A stretch of 8,559 nt of DNA from an uncultured Oscillospiraceae bacterium (GTDB lineage Bacteria; Bacillota; Clostridia; Oscillospirales; Oscillospiraceae): the NCBI GenBank assembly GCA_934589665.1, contig CAKTOJ010000073.1:1-8559 (forward strand). Direction: 5' to 3'. How positions within the stretch are numbered: position 1 is the first letter of the stretch; each line of letters opens with the position of its first letter. Positions 1 through 7,016 of this stretch are shown here, piece after piece. The notes below the pieces were generated by a model. It worked only from the letters and a program-made list of their open reading frames with translations. It searched no databases and had not been told where the DNA came from. The position numbers were made by a program, and so were the translations under genes.

Positions 1-659
1 GGATAGTGCTCCTTGAAGCACCAGTTCACCACGCGTGCGAGCGAGAGCACGACGAGCGCCATGCCGAGCAGCCACGGCAGAATGACCGCCGGATCAAAGC
101 GCGTAAAGCCCTCGACCATCGGCGTGAGCAGTCCCACCGCCATGAGGATGGAGGATGAGGTCATGCCCGGCACGATCAGGCTCATACCCCAGAGAAGACC
201 GCAGAAGAGAAATCCAAAGAAGTTTTCCTTCATGGTGTAAAACGCGCCGTACTGCGCATAGAGCAGGATGGCAGAGAGCACCAGAAAGCTTGCCCCACAG
301 GATGCATAGTCCCCCCGCCCGCGCCCCTGTGCGCCGGCCTCAGCCCAGAGGCTCGGCAGCGTTCCGACAATCAGGCCGATGAACAGGCAGGTTGCCAGTT
401 TTTCTGAGCTGGCAAAGAGCACAAGGATCAGCCCGCTGCCGCCGAGGAAGCCGAGCGCCGCGCCGATGCCAACCGGCAGGAGCAGCGAAAAATATTTGTG
501 TAGCGCGGCCTTCGGATGCGCCAGAAGTTCCATCACCGGGCGGTAAATGCCGAACACGACCGCCAGCACGCCGCCGGAAATTCCCGGCAGGATACCGCCC
601 GCACCGATGATAAAGCCCTGCACGAGCCGCAGCAGAAAATTTTTAGAACCGGATGACAT
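1..659 (-). CDS. DUF368 family membrane protein, putative undecaprenyl phosphate translocase (3' end cut off by window)
   Basis: I translated this from the reverse strand: 219 codons are visible and no stop is reached before the window edge. Members of the family are about 270-300 residues, so perhaps 60-80 C-terminal residues are missing. The protein is very hydrophobic, with several membrane segments (about residues 12-40, 60-82, 88-104, 122-138, 147-168 and 190-212). It carries two related internal signatures, GGILPGISGG at 21-30 and IVPGMTSSS at 162-170, which are the paired Pro-Gly-(Ile/Met)-(Ser/Thr) motifs typical of DUF368. Characterised DUF368 members (PopT type) are known to return undecaprenyl phosphate, the lipid carrier of cell-wall synthesis, across the membrane; that role here is inferred from the family. 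The ATG at 659-657 overlaps the upstream TGA (661-659) as TGATG, with AAAGGG at 670-665, so translation is probably coupled to the preceding dehydrogenase. It is the last visible gene of a minus-strand operon. Confidence 0.88.
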   Translation of the reverse strand, partial: MSSGSKNFLLRLVQGFIIGAGGILPGISGGVLAVVFGIYRPVMELLAHPKAALHKYFSLLLPVGIGAALGFLGGSGLILVLFASSEKLATCLFIGLIVGTLPSLWAEAGAQGRGRGDYASCGASFLVLSAILLYAQYGAFYTMKENFFGFLFCGLLWGMSLIVPGMTSSSILMAVGLLTPMVEGFTRFDPAVILPWLLGMALVVLSLARVVNWCFKEHY

Positions 660-1630
660 CAATACCCTTTCTTTCTGTCGACAAGATGCGCCAACGGCCG
701 TCCCGCCGCGTAATTTTCCAGATCGTCGCAGAACATCTGCACGCTCTTATCGCAGGTGTAGCCAAGCGTCATATTACCCGCAACGTGCGGGGTGAGCAGC
801 AGGTTTTTCGCGCTGCGCAGCGGATGATCGGCAGGCAGCGGTTCGGGGATCACCACATCAAGCGCCGCACCCGCAAGATGGCCGGACTCCAGCGCCTCGA
901 TAAGTGCCGTCTGGTCAATGGCGCTGCCGCGGCCGACGTTGACAACATAGGCACCCTTCGGCAGCAGCGCAAGACGCTCGCGCGAGAGAATACCAGCGGT
1001 CTCCGCCGTGGAAGGGAGCGCCATCACCAGAAGATCCGTTTCGGGCAGAATGCTGTCCAGCTCCGAAATGGCATGTACAGAGGTAAAGGCAGGATCAGAG
1101 GGCTTGACCGTGCGGCGCACGCCGGTGATGCATGCGGGATGGAATGCCTGCGCACGGCGGGCAAACTCCGTACCGATGTCACCTGTGCCGAGGGCCGTGA
1201 TGCGCGCGCCGTGCAGAGAATGAATGCCGCCGGAGAGTGTTTCCCAGCCGCCGGCGCGGATGATCTCGGTGTATTCCGGCTGTCTGCGAAGCAGCATCAG
1301 ACAGACCATGATCAAATGCTCGGAAATCGTCGTGCCGTAGGCGCCGGAGGAATTGGTAAGCAGACAGCCGGGGTTCTGATACAGGCTCTCGTCGCAGAAA
1401 TGATCCACACCTGCCCAGCAGCAGCAATACCATTTCAAACTCTTCGCGCTCTGAATGACCTTGCGCGAGCAGTGTCCGTAGAGAATCTCGCAGTCGTTCA
1501 CATTTCCGACCGCCGCGGCGCTGGTGGGAAAGAATTCGACCGCATAGCCGCAGCGCTCTGCCGTTTCGCGGAGCTGACGCTCATAGGTGTCGTTGAGGAA
1601 GTCGATGAGAATACCGATTTTTTTAGCCAT
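659..1630 (-). CDS. D-isomer-specific 2-hydroxyacid dehydrogenase
   Basis: This 323-residue protein has the usual length for the family. Members reversibly reduce 2-keto acids to D-2-hydroxy acids with NAD(P)H in the cytoplasm. The nucleotide-binding loop is GTGDIG at 148-153. The catalytic Arg is R234 (NVGRGSAID), the Glu is E263 (IPEPLPADHP) and the His is H282 (LLTPHVAGN), so the triad is complete. After the second strand of the Rossmann fold the sequence reads GVRRT (170-174), with no acidic residue, which suggests NADP(H) rather than NAD(H); this is inference. An odd CCC run at 69-71, plus C79, lies in the substrate-binding half. The start has a good AAAGGAG (1647-1641) ten bases upstream. 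The gene overlaps the preceding flavoprotein by 8 nt and the following DUF368 gene by 1 nt. The substrate cannot be read from sequence: lactate, glyoxylate/hydroxypyruvate or branched-chain keto acids are all possible. Confidence 0.9.
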   Translation of the reverse strand: MAKKIGILIDFLNDTYERQLRETAERCGYAVEFFPTSAAAVGNVNDCEILYGHCSRKVIQSAKSLKWYCCCWAGVDHFCDESLYQNPGCLLTNSSGAYGTTISEHLIMVCLMLLRRQPEYTEIIRAGGWETLSGGIHSLHGARITALGTGDIGTEFARRAQAFHPACITGVRRTVKPSDPAFTSVHAISELDSILPETDLLVMALPSTAETAGILSRERLALLPKGAYVVNVGRGSAIDQTALIEALESGHLAGAALDVVIPEPLPADHPLRSAKNLLLTPHVAGNMTLGYTCDKSVQMFCDDLENYAAGRPLAHLVDRKKGY

Positions 1631-3218
1631 GTTGTATGATCTCCTTTATGATCTCTTCCGCGCAGCGCATCCCGTCCGCCGCCGCCGAGAGGATGCCGCC
1701 GGCATAGCCGGCGCCCTCGCCGCAGGGATAGAGTCCGCGCAGAATGGACTGACAGCTTTCATCCCGCAGGATGCGCACCGGTGAGCTTGAGCGTGTTTCG
1801 ACCGCAGTGAGCACCGCATCGGGTGCGGCAAAGCCGCGCAGCTTTTTCTCCAGCATGGGCAGCGCCTCCTCCAGCGCCGCCGAAACGAACGGCGGCAGAC
1901 ACTCATGCAGATCGCACCAGCGCACAGCGGGACGGTAGGTCGGCGCGACTCGGCCCGCACCGGTTGACGGGCGGTGCGCAAGAAAATCGCCGACTGTCTG
2001 GGCAGGGGCGGCAAAGCCTCCGCCGCCGAGGTGAAACGCAGCCTCTTCCAGCCGCCGCTGGAACGCAACGCCGGCGAGCACATCGTCCGCACCGAAATCC
2101 GCCGGTGTGACGGAAACAAGCAGTCCGCCGTTGATATTTTCTCCATCCCGTGCCATTTCGCTCATGCCGTTTGTAACCACGCGGCCAGCTTCGCTGGCTG
2201 CGGCGACGACCTGCCCGCCGGGACAGACACAGAACGAAAACACACCGCGTCCCGCCGCCGTGTGGGCGGAGAGCTTATACGACGTCGGCGGCAGAGAGGG
2301 ATGGCCCGCGTACTGCTTATATTGCTGCGCGTCCATATCACTCTGACGGTGCTCAATGCGCACGCCGACGGCAAATGGCTTTGCCTCCATCGGAAGGCTG
2401 AAATCGCGCAGCATTTCAAAGGTATCGCGCGCACTGTGCCCGACCGCGAGAACAGCATGCTCCGCAGGAAGGATATATTCCCCCTCCGGCGCGTTGACCC
2501 TCAGCGCGGCAAGCCGTCCGTCCCTCTGCTCCAGTCCGACAGCCTGATGGCCGAAGCGCACCTCCGCGCCGAGAGAAATCAGCTCGCGCCGCAGATTCTG
2601 CAAAACAATATAAAGGCGGTCCGTGCCGATATGCGGCTTTGCATCAATGAGAATATCCCGGCTCGCGCCGAACTCGGCAAAGGCTTCGAGAATATAGCGG
2701 TGGCGCACATCCTTGGTGCCCGTGTTGAGCTTGCCGTCGGAAAACGCCCCCGCGCCGCCCTCGCCGAACTGCACGTTGGAGCGTTCGTTCAGCTCACCCG
2801 TCGCCCAGAAGCGGTCCACATCCCGCTTGCGCTGCTCGACGCATACCCCACGCTCGAGCAGAATGGGCCGCGCACCGCAGCGCGCAAGCAGCAGCGCCGC
2901 AAACAGTCCCGCAGGACCCGCGCCGATCACGACCGGCCGCTTCTCCGGTGGGCGGACCATCGGCGGGAGCTGATAGCAGGGAGGGGCGTATGCGCTGACG
3001 CCTTTATTTCTTGCGCTGCGCAGCACCTTTTCTTCTCCGTCGAGCCGCGCAGCGGCCGTGATGACAAACGACACGCCTTCGCGCGCATCCACACTGCGCC
3101 GCAGAATCCGCAGCTCGCGGATGCTCTCTTGCTTCACGCGCAGCGCCGCAGCGGCCTTCCGCCGCAGCACCTCTTCATTTTCTCCCAGGGCAAGCTTTAA
3201 CCCCTCGATCTTCAGCAT
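1623..3218 (-). CDS. FAD-dependent dehydrogenase, COG2509 family (uncharacterised NAD(P)/FAD oxidoreductase)
   Basis: This 531-residue protein matches the COG2509 layout. A roughly 90-residue N-terminal alpha/beta domain comes first, then a Rossmann FAD-binding motif GAGPAG at 99-104 followed by the ribose-binding acid in LLERG (E122). The family signature FGEGGAGAFSDGKLNTG lies at 151-167. The C-terminal FAD-closing motif is CGEGAGYAGGILSAAADG, at about 499-516. The resemblance is to the HI0933/GidA-like flavoprotein superfamily. The substrate and physiological role of COG2509 proteins are unknown to me, so none is assigned. The ATG at 3218 is preceded by GGAGG (3230-3226) with 7-nt spacing. 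It is the first gene of a three-gene minus-strand operon and its TAA lies inside the start region of the 2-hydroxyacid dehydrogenase gene. The overlapping plus-strand reading frame is an antisense shadow. Confidence 0.9.
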   Translation of the reverse strand: MLKIEGLKLALGENEEVLRRKAAAALRVKQESIRELRILRRSVDAREGVSFVITAAARLDGEEKVLRSARNKGVSAYAPPCYQLPPMVRPPEKRPVVIGAGPAGLFAALLLARCGARPILLERGVCVEQRKRDVDRFWATGELNERSNVQFGEGGAGAFSDGKLNTGTKDVRHRYILEAFAEFGASRDILIDAKPHIGTDRLYIVLQNLRRELISLGAEVRFGHQAVGLEQRDGRLAALRVNAPEGEYILPAEHAVLAVGHSARDTFEMLRDFSLPMEAKPFAVGVRIEHRQSDMDAQQYKQYAGHPSLPPTSYKLSAHTAAGRGVFSFCVCPGGQVVAAASEAGRVVTNGMSEMARDGENINGGLLVSVTPADFGADDVLAGVAFQRRLEEAAFHLGGGGFAAPAQTVGDFLAHRPSTGAGRVAPTYRPAVRWCDLHECLPPFVSAALEEALPMLEKKLRGFAAPDAVLTAVETRSSSPVRILRDESCQSILRGLYPCGEGAGYAGGILSAAADGMRCAEEIIKEIIQHG

Positions 3219-3225
3219 ATCATTT

Positions 3226-3277
3226 CCTCCACCGGAACTTTGAAATTTATTGTAGTATATCCCACTACCCCGCGCAA
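3226..3277 (-). promoter_or_regulatory. Predicted sigma-A promoter and RBS of the oxidoreductase-dehydrogenase-DUF368 operon
   Basis: Reading the minus strand, TTGCGC (3277-3272) is followed by a 17-bp spacer and TACAAT (3254-3249). That is 4/6 and 5/6 matches to the vegetative consensus at ideal spacing. Transcription would begin near 3242, leaving a leader of about 24 nt that contains GGTGGAGG, with GGAGG at 3230-3226 positioned for the ATG at 3218. An overlapping alternative -10, TATACT (3259-3254), has no well-placed -35. The call is from sequence only. Confidence 0.6.
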
Positions 3278-3423
3278 GAGATTTTTTCCATATTTCACCT
3301 TCTTCAAAATTTCTTTACGCCTCATTCAGAAATTATTCAAAATTGTCACGTAAAGCTTCATGATTTGGACATAAACGGGCGTTATCATTGGTAACATCAA
3401 AAGAAAAGCAAACGCTTCACCGC
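3278..3423 (+). promoter_or_regulatory. htrA upstream region with TTCA repeats and inverted repeats; no clear promoter
   Basis: This AT-rich stretch separates the divergent operon promoter from htrA. TTCA occurs at 3303, 3325, 3336 and 3357, at steps of 22, 11 and 21 bp, so on one helix face. TTCAAAATT is exactly repeated at 3303-3311 and 3336-3344. CTTTACG (3313-3319) and CGTAAAG (3349-3355) form a perfect 7-bp inverted repeat. GTTATC-ATT-GGTAAC (3381-3395) is a near-palindrome. TTGGAC (3365-3370) and TATCAT (3383-3388) resemble -35 and -10 elements but are only 12 bp apart, so I do not assign a normal promoter. The region may bind a stress-responsive regulator; this is inferred. Confidence 0.3.
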
Positions 3424-3437
3424 AAGGAGGCTTCATT

Positions 3438-4835
3438 ATGTATTACGAAGACGAAAACAATCTCTATCACTACAGCTACCGCAAGGGCGACCGCGTGGAA
3501 AATGTCCGCGACGTTGATTACACCGACGTTCCTCCGACGGAGCATAAGACAGATCCGTGGGAAGAAAAGAAGCCGAAAAAGAACCGTTTCGGCATGAAGA
3601 TCACCGCACTGGCGCTGTGCTGCGCACTCATCGGCGGCTTTGTCGGCGCAGGCGTCACCCATTATGCCGCATCGGGCCACGGCACAACGGCGATCGAGGT
3701 GTCCACCCGTCAGGTCGCCGCGGTCAAACAGGTCGCTGTGGACGGGAAGCAGCAGCTCACCATGCCGGAGGTCTATGCCTCCAACGTCAACAGCGTCGTG
3801 AGCATCAACGTCTCCTCCACCTCCACCAACGTCTTTGGCCAGACGACGGAATCCGCCGCCAGCGGCAGCGGCTTCTTCATCACCAAGGACGGCTACATTA
3901 TCACCAACTACCATGTCATCAAGGGCGCGAATACCGTCAAGGTCACGACCTATGACGGCACGACCTACGATGCGGCAATCGTCGGCGGCGACGAGGACTA
4001 CGATATCGCGGTCATCAAGATCGAGGGCACCAGCTTCCAGCCTGTCGTACTCGGCGATTCGAGCAGCGTGCAGATCGGCGAGGCGGTCGCCGCCATCGGC
4101 AATCCGCTCGGTGAGCTGACCTTCTCGATGTCTCAGGGCATCGTTTCCTGCGTCAACCGCGCGATCAATGTGGACGGCACGCCGTTCAACATGATCCAGG
4201 TCGACTGCTCCATCAACCCCGGCAACTCCGGCGGTCCGCTGCTCAACAGCTATGGCGAGGTGATCGGCATTGTCTCGGCCAAGTATTCCAGCTATTCCAA
4301 CACCAGTGTTGAGGGCATCGGCTTTGCCATCCCCATCAATGATGTTATTTCCATGGTCGAGGATATCATGACCAACGGCTACGTGACCAACAAGCCCTAC
4401 CTCGGCATTTCTGCCGGTACGCTGACGGCCACCATGGCACAGCAGTACCGCTACAGCATCAGTGAGGGCGTGTTCGTCTACTCGGTGGAAGAGGGCGGCG
4501 CTGCCGCCAAGGCCGGACTCAAGATGGGCGATGTCATCACGAAGATTGGCGACAAGGCCATCACAAGCTATGAGGATCTTGTCGCAGCCAAAAAGAGCTA
4601 TTCCGCCGGTGATACTGCGACCTTCACCATCTACCGTGAGGGCAGCACCCAGACCGTTGAGCTGACGTTCGATGCCACCCCGCAGACGCAGGAGGTCTCG
4701 CAGAGCAGCAGCCAGCAGCAGGACGGCGGCAACAGCGGCAACGGTTACTATTACGGCAATCCCTGGGATTTCTTCAACAATTTCTTCAGCGGCGGCTATA
4801 ACGGCAGCAGCTACAATTCCGGCGACGCGGCTTAA
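3438..4835 (+). CDS. htrA: HtrA/DegP-like membrane-anchored trypsin-like serine protease with PDZ domain
   Basis: This 465-residue protein degrades or helps manage misfolded proteins at the outer face of the membrane. The start at 3438 has AAGGAGG (3424-3430) at 7-nt spacing. Residues 1-50 form a short charged, Tyr-rich cytoplasmic segment ending in KKPKKNR. Residues 54-76 are the single membrane anchor. The S1C protease domain follows, with a complete catalytic triad: H159 (TNYHVIKG), D189 (DYDIAVIKI) and S264 (NPGNSGGPLL). One PDZ domain spans about 320-412, including the YLGI entry at 321-324. The last 53 residues (413-465) are low-complexity Ser/Gln/Asn/Gly with aromatic clusters (GYYYG, NPWDFFNNFF). 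The layout is the standard Firmicutes HtrA type. The gene appears monocistronic: divergent from the upstream operon and followed by its own terminator. A long antisense reading frame over it is a codon-bias artefact. Confidence 0.96.
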   Translation: MYYEDENNLYHYSYRKGDRVENVRDVDYTDVPPTEHKTDPWEEKKPKKNRFGMKITALALCCALIGGFVGAGVTHYAASGHGTTAIEVSTRQVAAVKQVAVDGKQQLTMPEVYASNVNSVVSINVSSTSTNVFGQTTESAASGSGFFITKDGYIITNYHVIKGANTVKVTTYDGTTYDAAIVGGDEDYDIAVIKIEGTSFQPVVLGDSSSVQIGEAVAAIGNPLGELTFSMSQGIVSCVNRAINVDGTPFNMIQVDCSINPGNSGGPLLNSYGEVIGIVSAKYSSYSNTSVEGIGFAIPINDVISMVEDIMTNGYVTNKPYLGISAGTLTATMAQQYRYSISEGVFVYSVEEGGAAAKAGLKMGDVITKIGDKAITSYEDLVAAKKSYSAGDTATFTIYREGSTQTVELTFDATPQTQEVSQSSSQQQDGGNSGNGYYYGNPWDFFNNFFSGGYNGSSYNSGDAA

Positions 4836-4871
4836 TCCGCATTCCTGATATTTCATATTCCCTCTCCTCCG

Positions 4872-4909
4872 GGGGCGTCCGTAAAAAGGGCGCCTCTTCT
4901 TTCTTTTTC
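4872..4909 (+). terminator. Rho-independent terminator of htrA
   Basis: GGCGTCC (4874-4880) pairs with GGGCGCC (4888-4894) through one G-U pair, with a GTAAAAA loop. The stem can grow by two more pairs. A T-rich run (TCTTCTTTCTTTTT) follows at once. It lies 36 nt after the htrA stop and just before the metG promoter. Confidence 0.8.
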
Positions 4910-4916
4910 CGGCCTA

Positions 4917-4946
4917 TTGCAAAAACGGGAGAAATGGTGGTAAAAT
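4917..4946 (+). promoter_or_regulatory. Predicted metG promoter with extended -10
   Basis: TTGCAA (4917-4922), an 18-bp spacer and TAAAAT (4941-4946) form a vegetative-type promoter. The -10 is directly preceded by TGG (4938-4940), giving the extended TGnTAAAAT form. The start of transcription would fall near 4952-4954, giving a leader of about 50 nt before the metG ATG at 5004. I see no room for a T-box leader. Confidence 0.6.
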
Positions 4947-4986
4947 AAGATGAATTATGTCCCGCTTTCATTCGGCGCGGACAGAA

Positions 4987-4994
4987 AGAGAGGA
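4987..4994 (+). promoter_or_regulatory. metG ribosome binding site that decides the start
   Basis: AGAGAGGA lies 9 nt before the ATG at 5004. The upstream in-frame ATG at 4950 has only a poor GGTGG-like stretch before it. It also lies at or before the predicted transcription start, so it is unlikely to be used. Confidence 0.7.
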
Positions 4995-5003
4995 AGAAAT
5001 CCC

Positions 5004-6968
5004 ATGGAACAGAAAAGATTCTATATCACCACGCCCATTTACTATCCCTCGGACAAGCTTCACATCGGCCACACCTACTGCACGGTGGCAACCGACGCAA
5101 TGGCACGCTACAAGCGCCTGACCGGCTACGACGTCATGTTCCTCACCGGCACGGACGAGCACGGCCAGAAGATTGAGGACAAGGCCAAGGCTGCGGGTGT
5201 GACCCCGCAGCAGTTCGTGGACAACATCGTCTGCGGTGAAAAGGGCATTCTTGACCTGTGGCGGCTGATGAATATTTCCAACGACCGCTTCATCCGCACC
5301 ACGGACGACTATCATGTCGAGGCCATTCAGAAGATCTTCAAGAAGATGTATGAGAAGGGCGATATCTACAAGGGTAAGTACGTCGGCAAATACTGCAAGC
5401 CCTGCGAAAGCTTCTGGACCGAGAGCCAGCTGGTCGACGGCAAGTGCCCCGACTGCGGCCGCGAGGTCGAGGACGCAGAGGAGGAGGCCTACTTCTTCAA
5501 GCTCTCCAAATATGCCGACCGCGTGCAGCATCTGCTCGAGGATACGGATTTCCTCCAGCCGGCCTCCCGTGTAAATGAAATGGTCAACAACTTCATCAAG
5601 CCCGGCCTTGAGGATCTGTGCGTCTCCCGCACCAGCTTCACCTGGGGCATCCCCGTGGACTTCGATCCCAAGCACGTTGTCTACGTCTGGGTGGATGCGC
5701 TCTTCAACTACTGCACCGCCCTCGGCTTTATGAATGAAAAGTACGACGATTACGACAAGTTCTGGCCCGCCGACGTCCACTTTGTCGGCAAGGAGATCGT
5801 CCGCTTCCACTCCATCATCTGGCCCGCCATGCTCATGAGCATGGAAATGCCCCTTCCCAAGCACGTCTACGGTCACGGCTGGCTGGTAATGGACGGCGGC
5901 AAGATGTCCAAGTCCAAGGGCAATGTCGTCGATCCCTATGTGCTCGCCGAGCGCTTCGGCGTGGACGCGCTGCGCTTCTTCCTGCTGCGCACATTCCCGT
6001 TCGGCTCCGACGGCAATTTCAGCAATGAGCTGCTCATCAACACCATCAACGTCGACCTCGCCAACGACCTCGGCAACCTTGTCTCCCGCACGACCGCGAT
6101 GGTTGAGAAGTATTTCGGCGGCACGCTGCCTGTCGAGCGCGCCGAGGGTGAATTTGACGCCGAGCTGATCGCCTCCGCCTCCGCGCTGCGTGGAAAATAT
6201 GAGGCCGAGATGGAAAAATTCCAGTTCCAGAACGGTCTGGAGGTCATCTTCAAGGTCATCCAGCGCGCCAACAAGTACATCGACGAAACGGCGCCGTGGG
6301 TGCTCGCCAAGGACGAGGCCAACCGCGCGCGTCTTGCCAGCGTGATGTACAACCTGCTCGAGACCATCCGCATCTGCACAATTCTGCTCACGCCGTTCAT
6401 CCCCGGTTCCTGCGAGAAGATCTTCGCGCAGATCGGCGCCGGCGAGGACTGCCGCGATTGGGAAAGCGCCGCAGAGTGGGGCCGCCTGAGCGCGAATGTG
6501 AGCGTCCATAAGGGCCCCGCCATCTTCCCGCGCATCGACGCGGCCAAGGAGCTTGCCGAGCTTGAGGCGCTGCACGAGGCGCAGAAGAAGGCCGCGCTGC
6601 CCGCGATGGAGTTCGAGCCGCAGCTGGAGGAAAACGTCGATTTCGACACCTTCTGCAAGTCCGACTTCCGCGCCGTCAAGGTCAAGGCCTGCGAGGCCGT
6701 GAAGAAGAGTGAGAAGCTGCTGCGCTTCACGCTTGACGACGGCACGGGCACCGACCGCCAGATTCTCTCCGGCATCCACAAGTGGTATGAACCCGAGCAG
6801 CTTGTCGGCAAGACGCTGGTCGCCATCGTCAACCTGCCGCCGCGCAAGATGATGGGACTGGAGAGCTGCGGCATGCTGCTCTCTGCCGTCCACACGGAAA
6901 AGGGACAGGAGGTCCTCAACCTCATCATGGTCGACGACAAGATTCCTGCCGGCGCAAAGCTCTGCTGA
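5004..6968 (+). CDS. metG: Methionyl-tRNA synthetase with C-terminal tRNA-binding domain
   Basis: This 654-residue class I aminoacyl-tRNA synthetase charges tRNA-Met, including the initiator, using ATP and methionine in the cytoplasm. The N-terminus (KRFYITTPIYYPSDK) is the family's usual beginning, which with the RBS supports the start at 5004. The HIGH motif is exact at 20-23. The zinc knuckle uses C131-x2-C134 and C148-x2-C151. The KMSKS loop is at 300-304. The alpha-helical anticodon-binding domain follows to about residue 510, and a linker leads to a C-terminal OB-fold tRNA-binding domain (about 545-654) with CKSDFRAVKV and NLPPRKMMGLESCGM. This architecture, homodimeric through the C-terminal domain, is common in Firmicutes. 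In Bacillus the synthetase gene lies directly before a tatD homologue; here a small ABM gene lies between them. Its own promoter lies upstream and a strong hairpin lies 53 nt after the stop. Confidence 0.97.
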   Translation: MEQKRFYITTPIYYPSDKLHIGHTYCTVATDAMARYKRLTGYDVMFLTGTDEHGQKIEDKAKAAGVTPQQFVDNIVCGEKGILDLWRLMNISNDRFIRTTDDYHVEAIQKIFKKMYEKGDIYKGKYVGKYCKPCESFWTESQLVDGKCPDCGREVEDAEEEAYFFKLSKYADRVQHLLEDTDFLQPASRVNEMVNNFIKPGLEDLCVSRTSFTWGIPVDFDPKHVVYVWVDALFNYCTALGFMNEKYDDYDKFWPADVHFVGKEIVRFHSIIWPAMLMSMEMPLPKHVYGHGWLVMDGGKMSKSKGNVVDPYVLAERFGVDALRFFLLRTFPFGSDGNFSNELLINTINVDLANDLGNLVSRTTAMVEKYFGGTLPVERAEGEFDAELIASASALRGKYEAEMEKFQFQNGLEVIFKVIQRANKYIDETAPWVLAKDEANRARLASVMYNLLETIRICTILLTPFIPGSCEKIFAQIGAGEDCRDWESAAEWGRLSANVSVHKGPAIFPRIDAAKELAELEALHEAQKKAALPAMEFEPQLEENVDFDTFCKSDFRAVKVKACEAVKKSEKLLRFTLDDGTGTDRQILSGIHKWYEPEQLVGKTLVAIVNLPPRKMMGLESCGMLLSAVHTEKGQEVLNLIMVDDKIPAGAKLC

Positions 6969-7016
6969 TCACGCCGGTCAATGCGGACGGCTTTGGCCTT
7001 GCCGATAAAATCACAA

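Noticed and set aside
653..1639. 328-codon plus-strand frame across the 2-hydroxyacid dehydrogenase gene
   Set aside because: It is antisense to a gene with a full catalytic triad, and the product shows no recognisable family.
1974..3200. 408-codon plus-strand frame across the flavoprotein gene
   Set aside because: It is antisense to a gene with clear FAD-binding motifs, and the translation is rich in Arg/Ala/His without any domain.
3365..3388. TTGGAC and TATCAT as the htrA promoter
   Set aside because: The spacer is only 12 bp, far from the usual 16-18 bp, so the pair is not a credible sigma-A promoter on its own.
3417..4856. 479-codon open reading frame antisense to htrA
   Set aside because: It is a codon-bias shadow of htrA, with no family resemblance and a composition of Asp/Gly/Ala/Val repeats typical of complementary-frame artefacts.
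4836..5003. T-box or SAM riboswitch before metG
   Set aside because: The leader from the predicted promoter is only about 50 nt, with no T-box sequence or terminator/antiterminator pair. The one hairpin upstream belongs to htrA termination.
4968..6893. 641-codon open reading frame antisense to metG
   Set aside because: It mirrors metG in a GC-rich gene whose codon bias removes stops from the complementary frame. It has no recognisable domain, is dominated by Leu/Ala/Gly/Asp/Val repeats, and metG itself carries all catalytic motifs.
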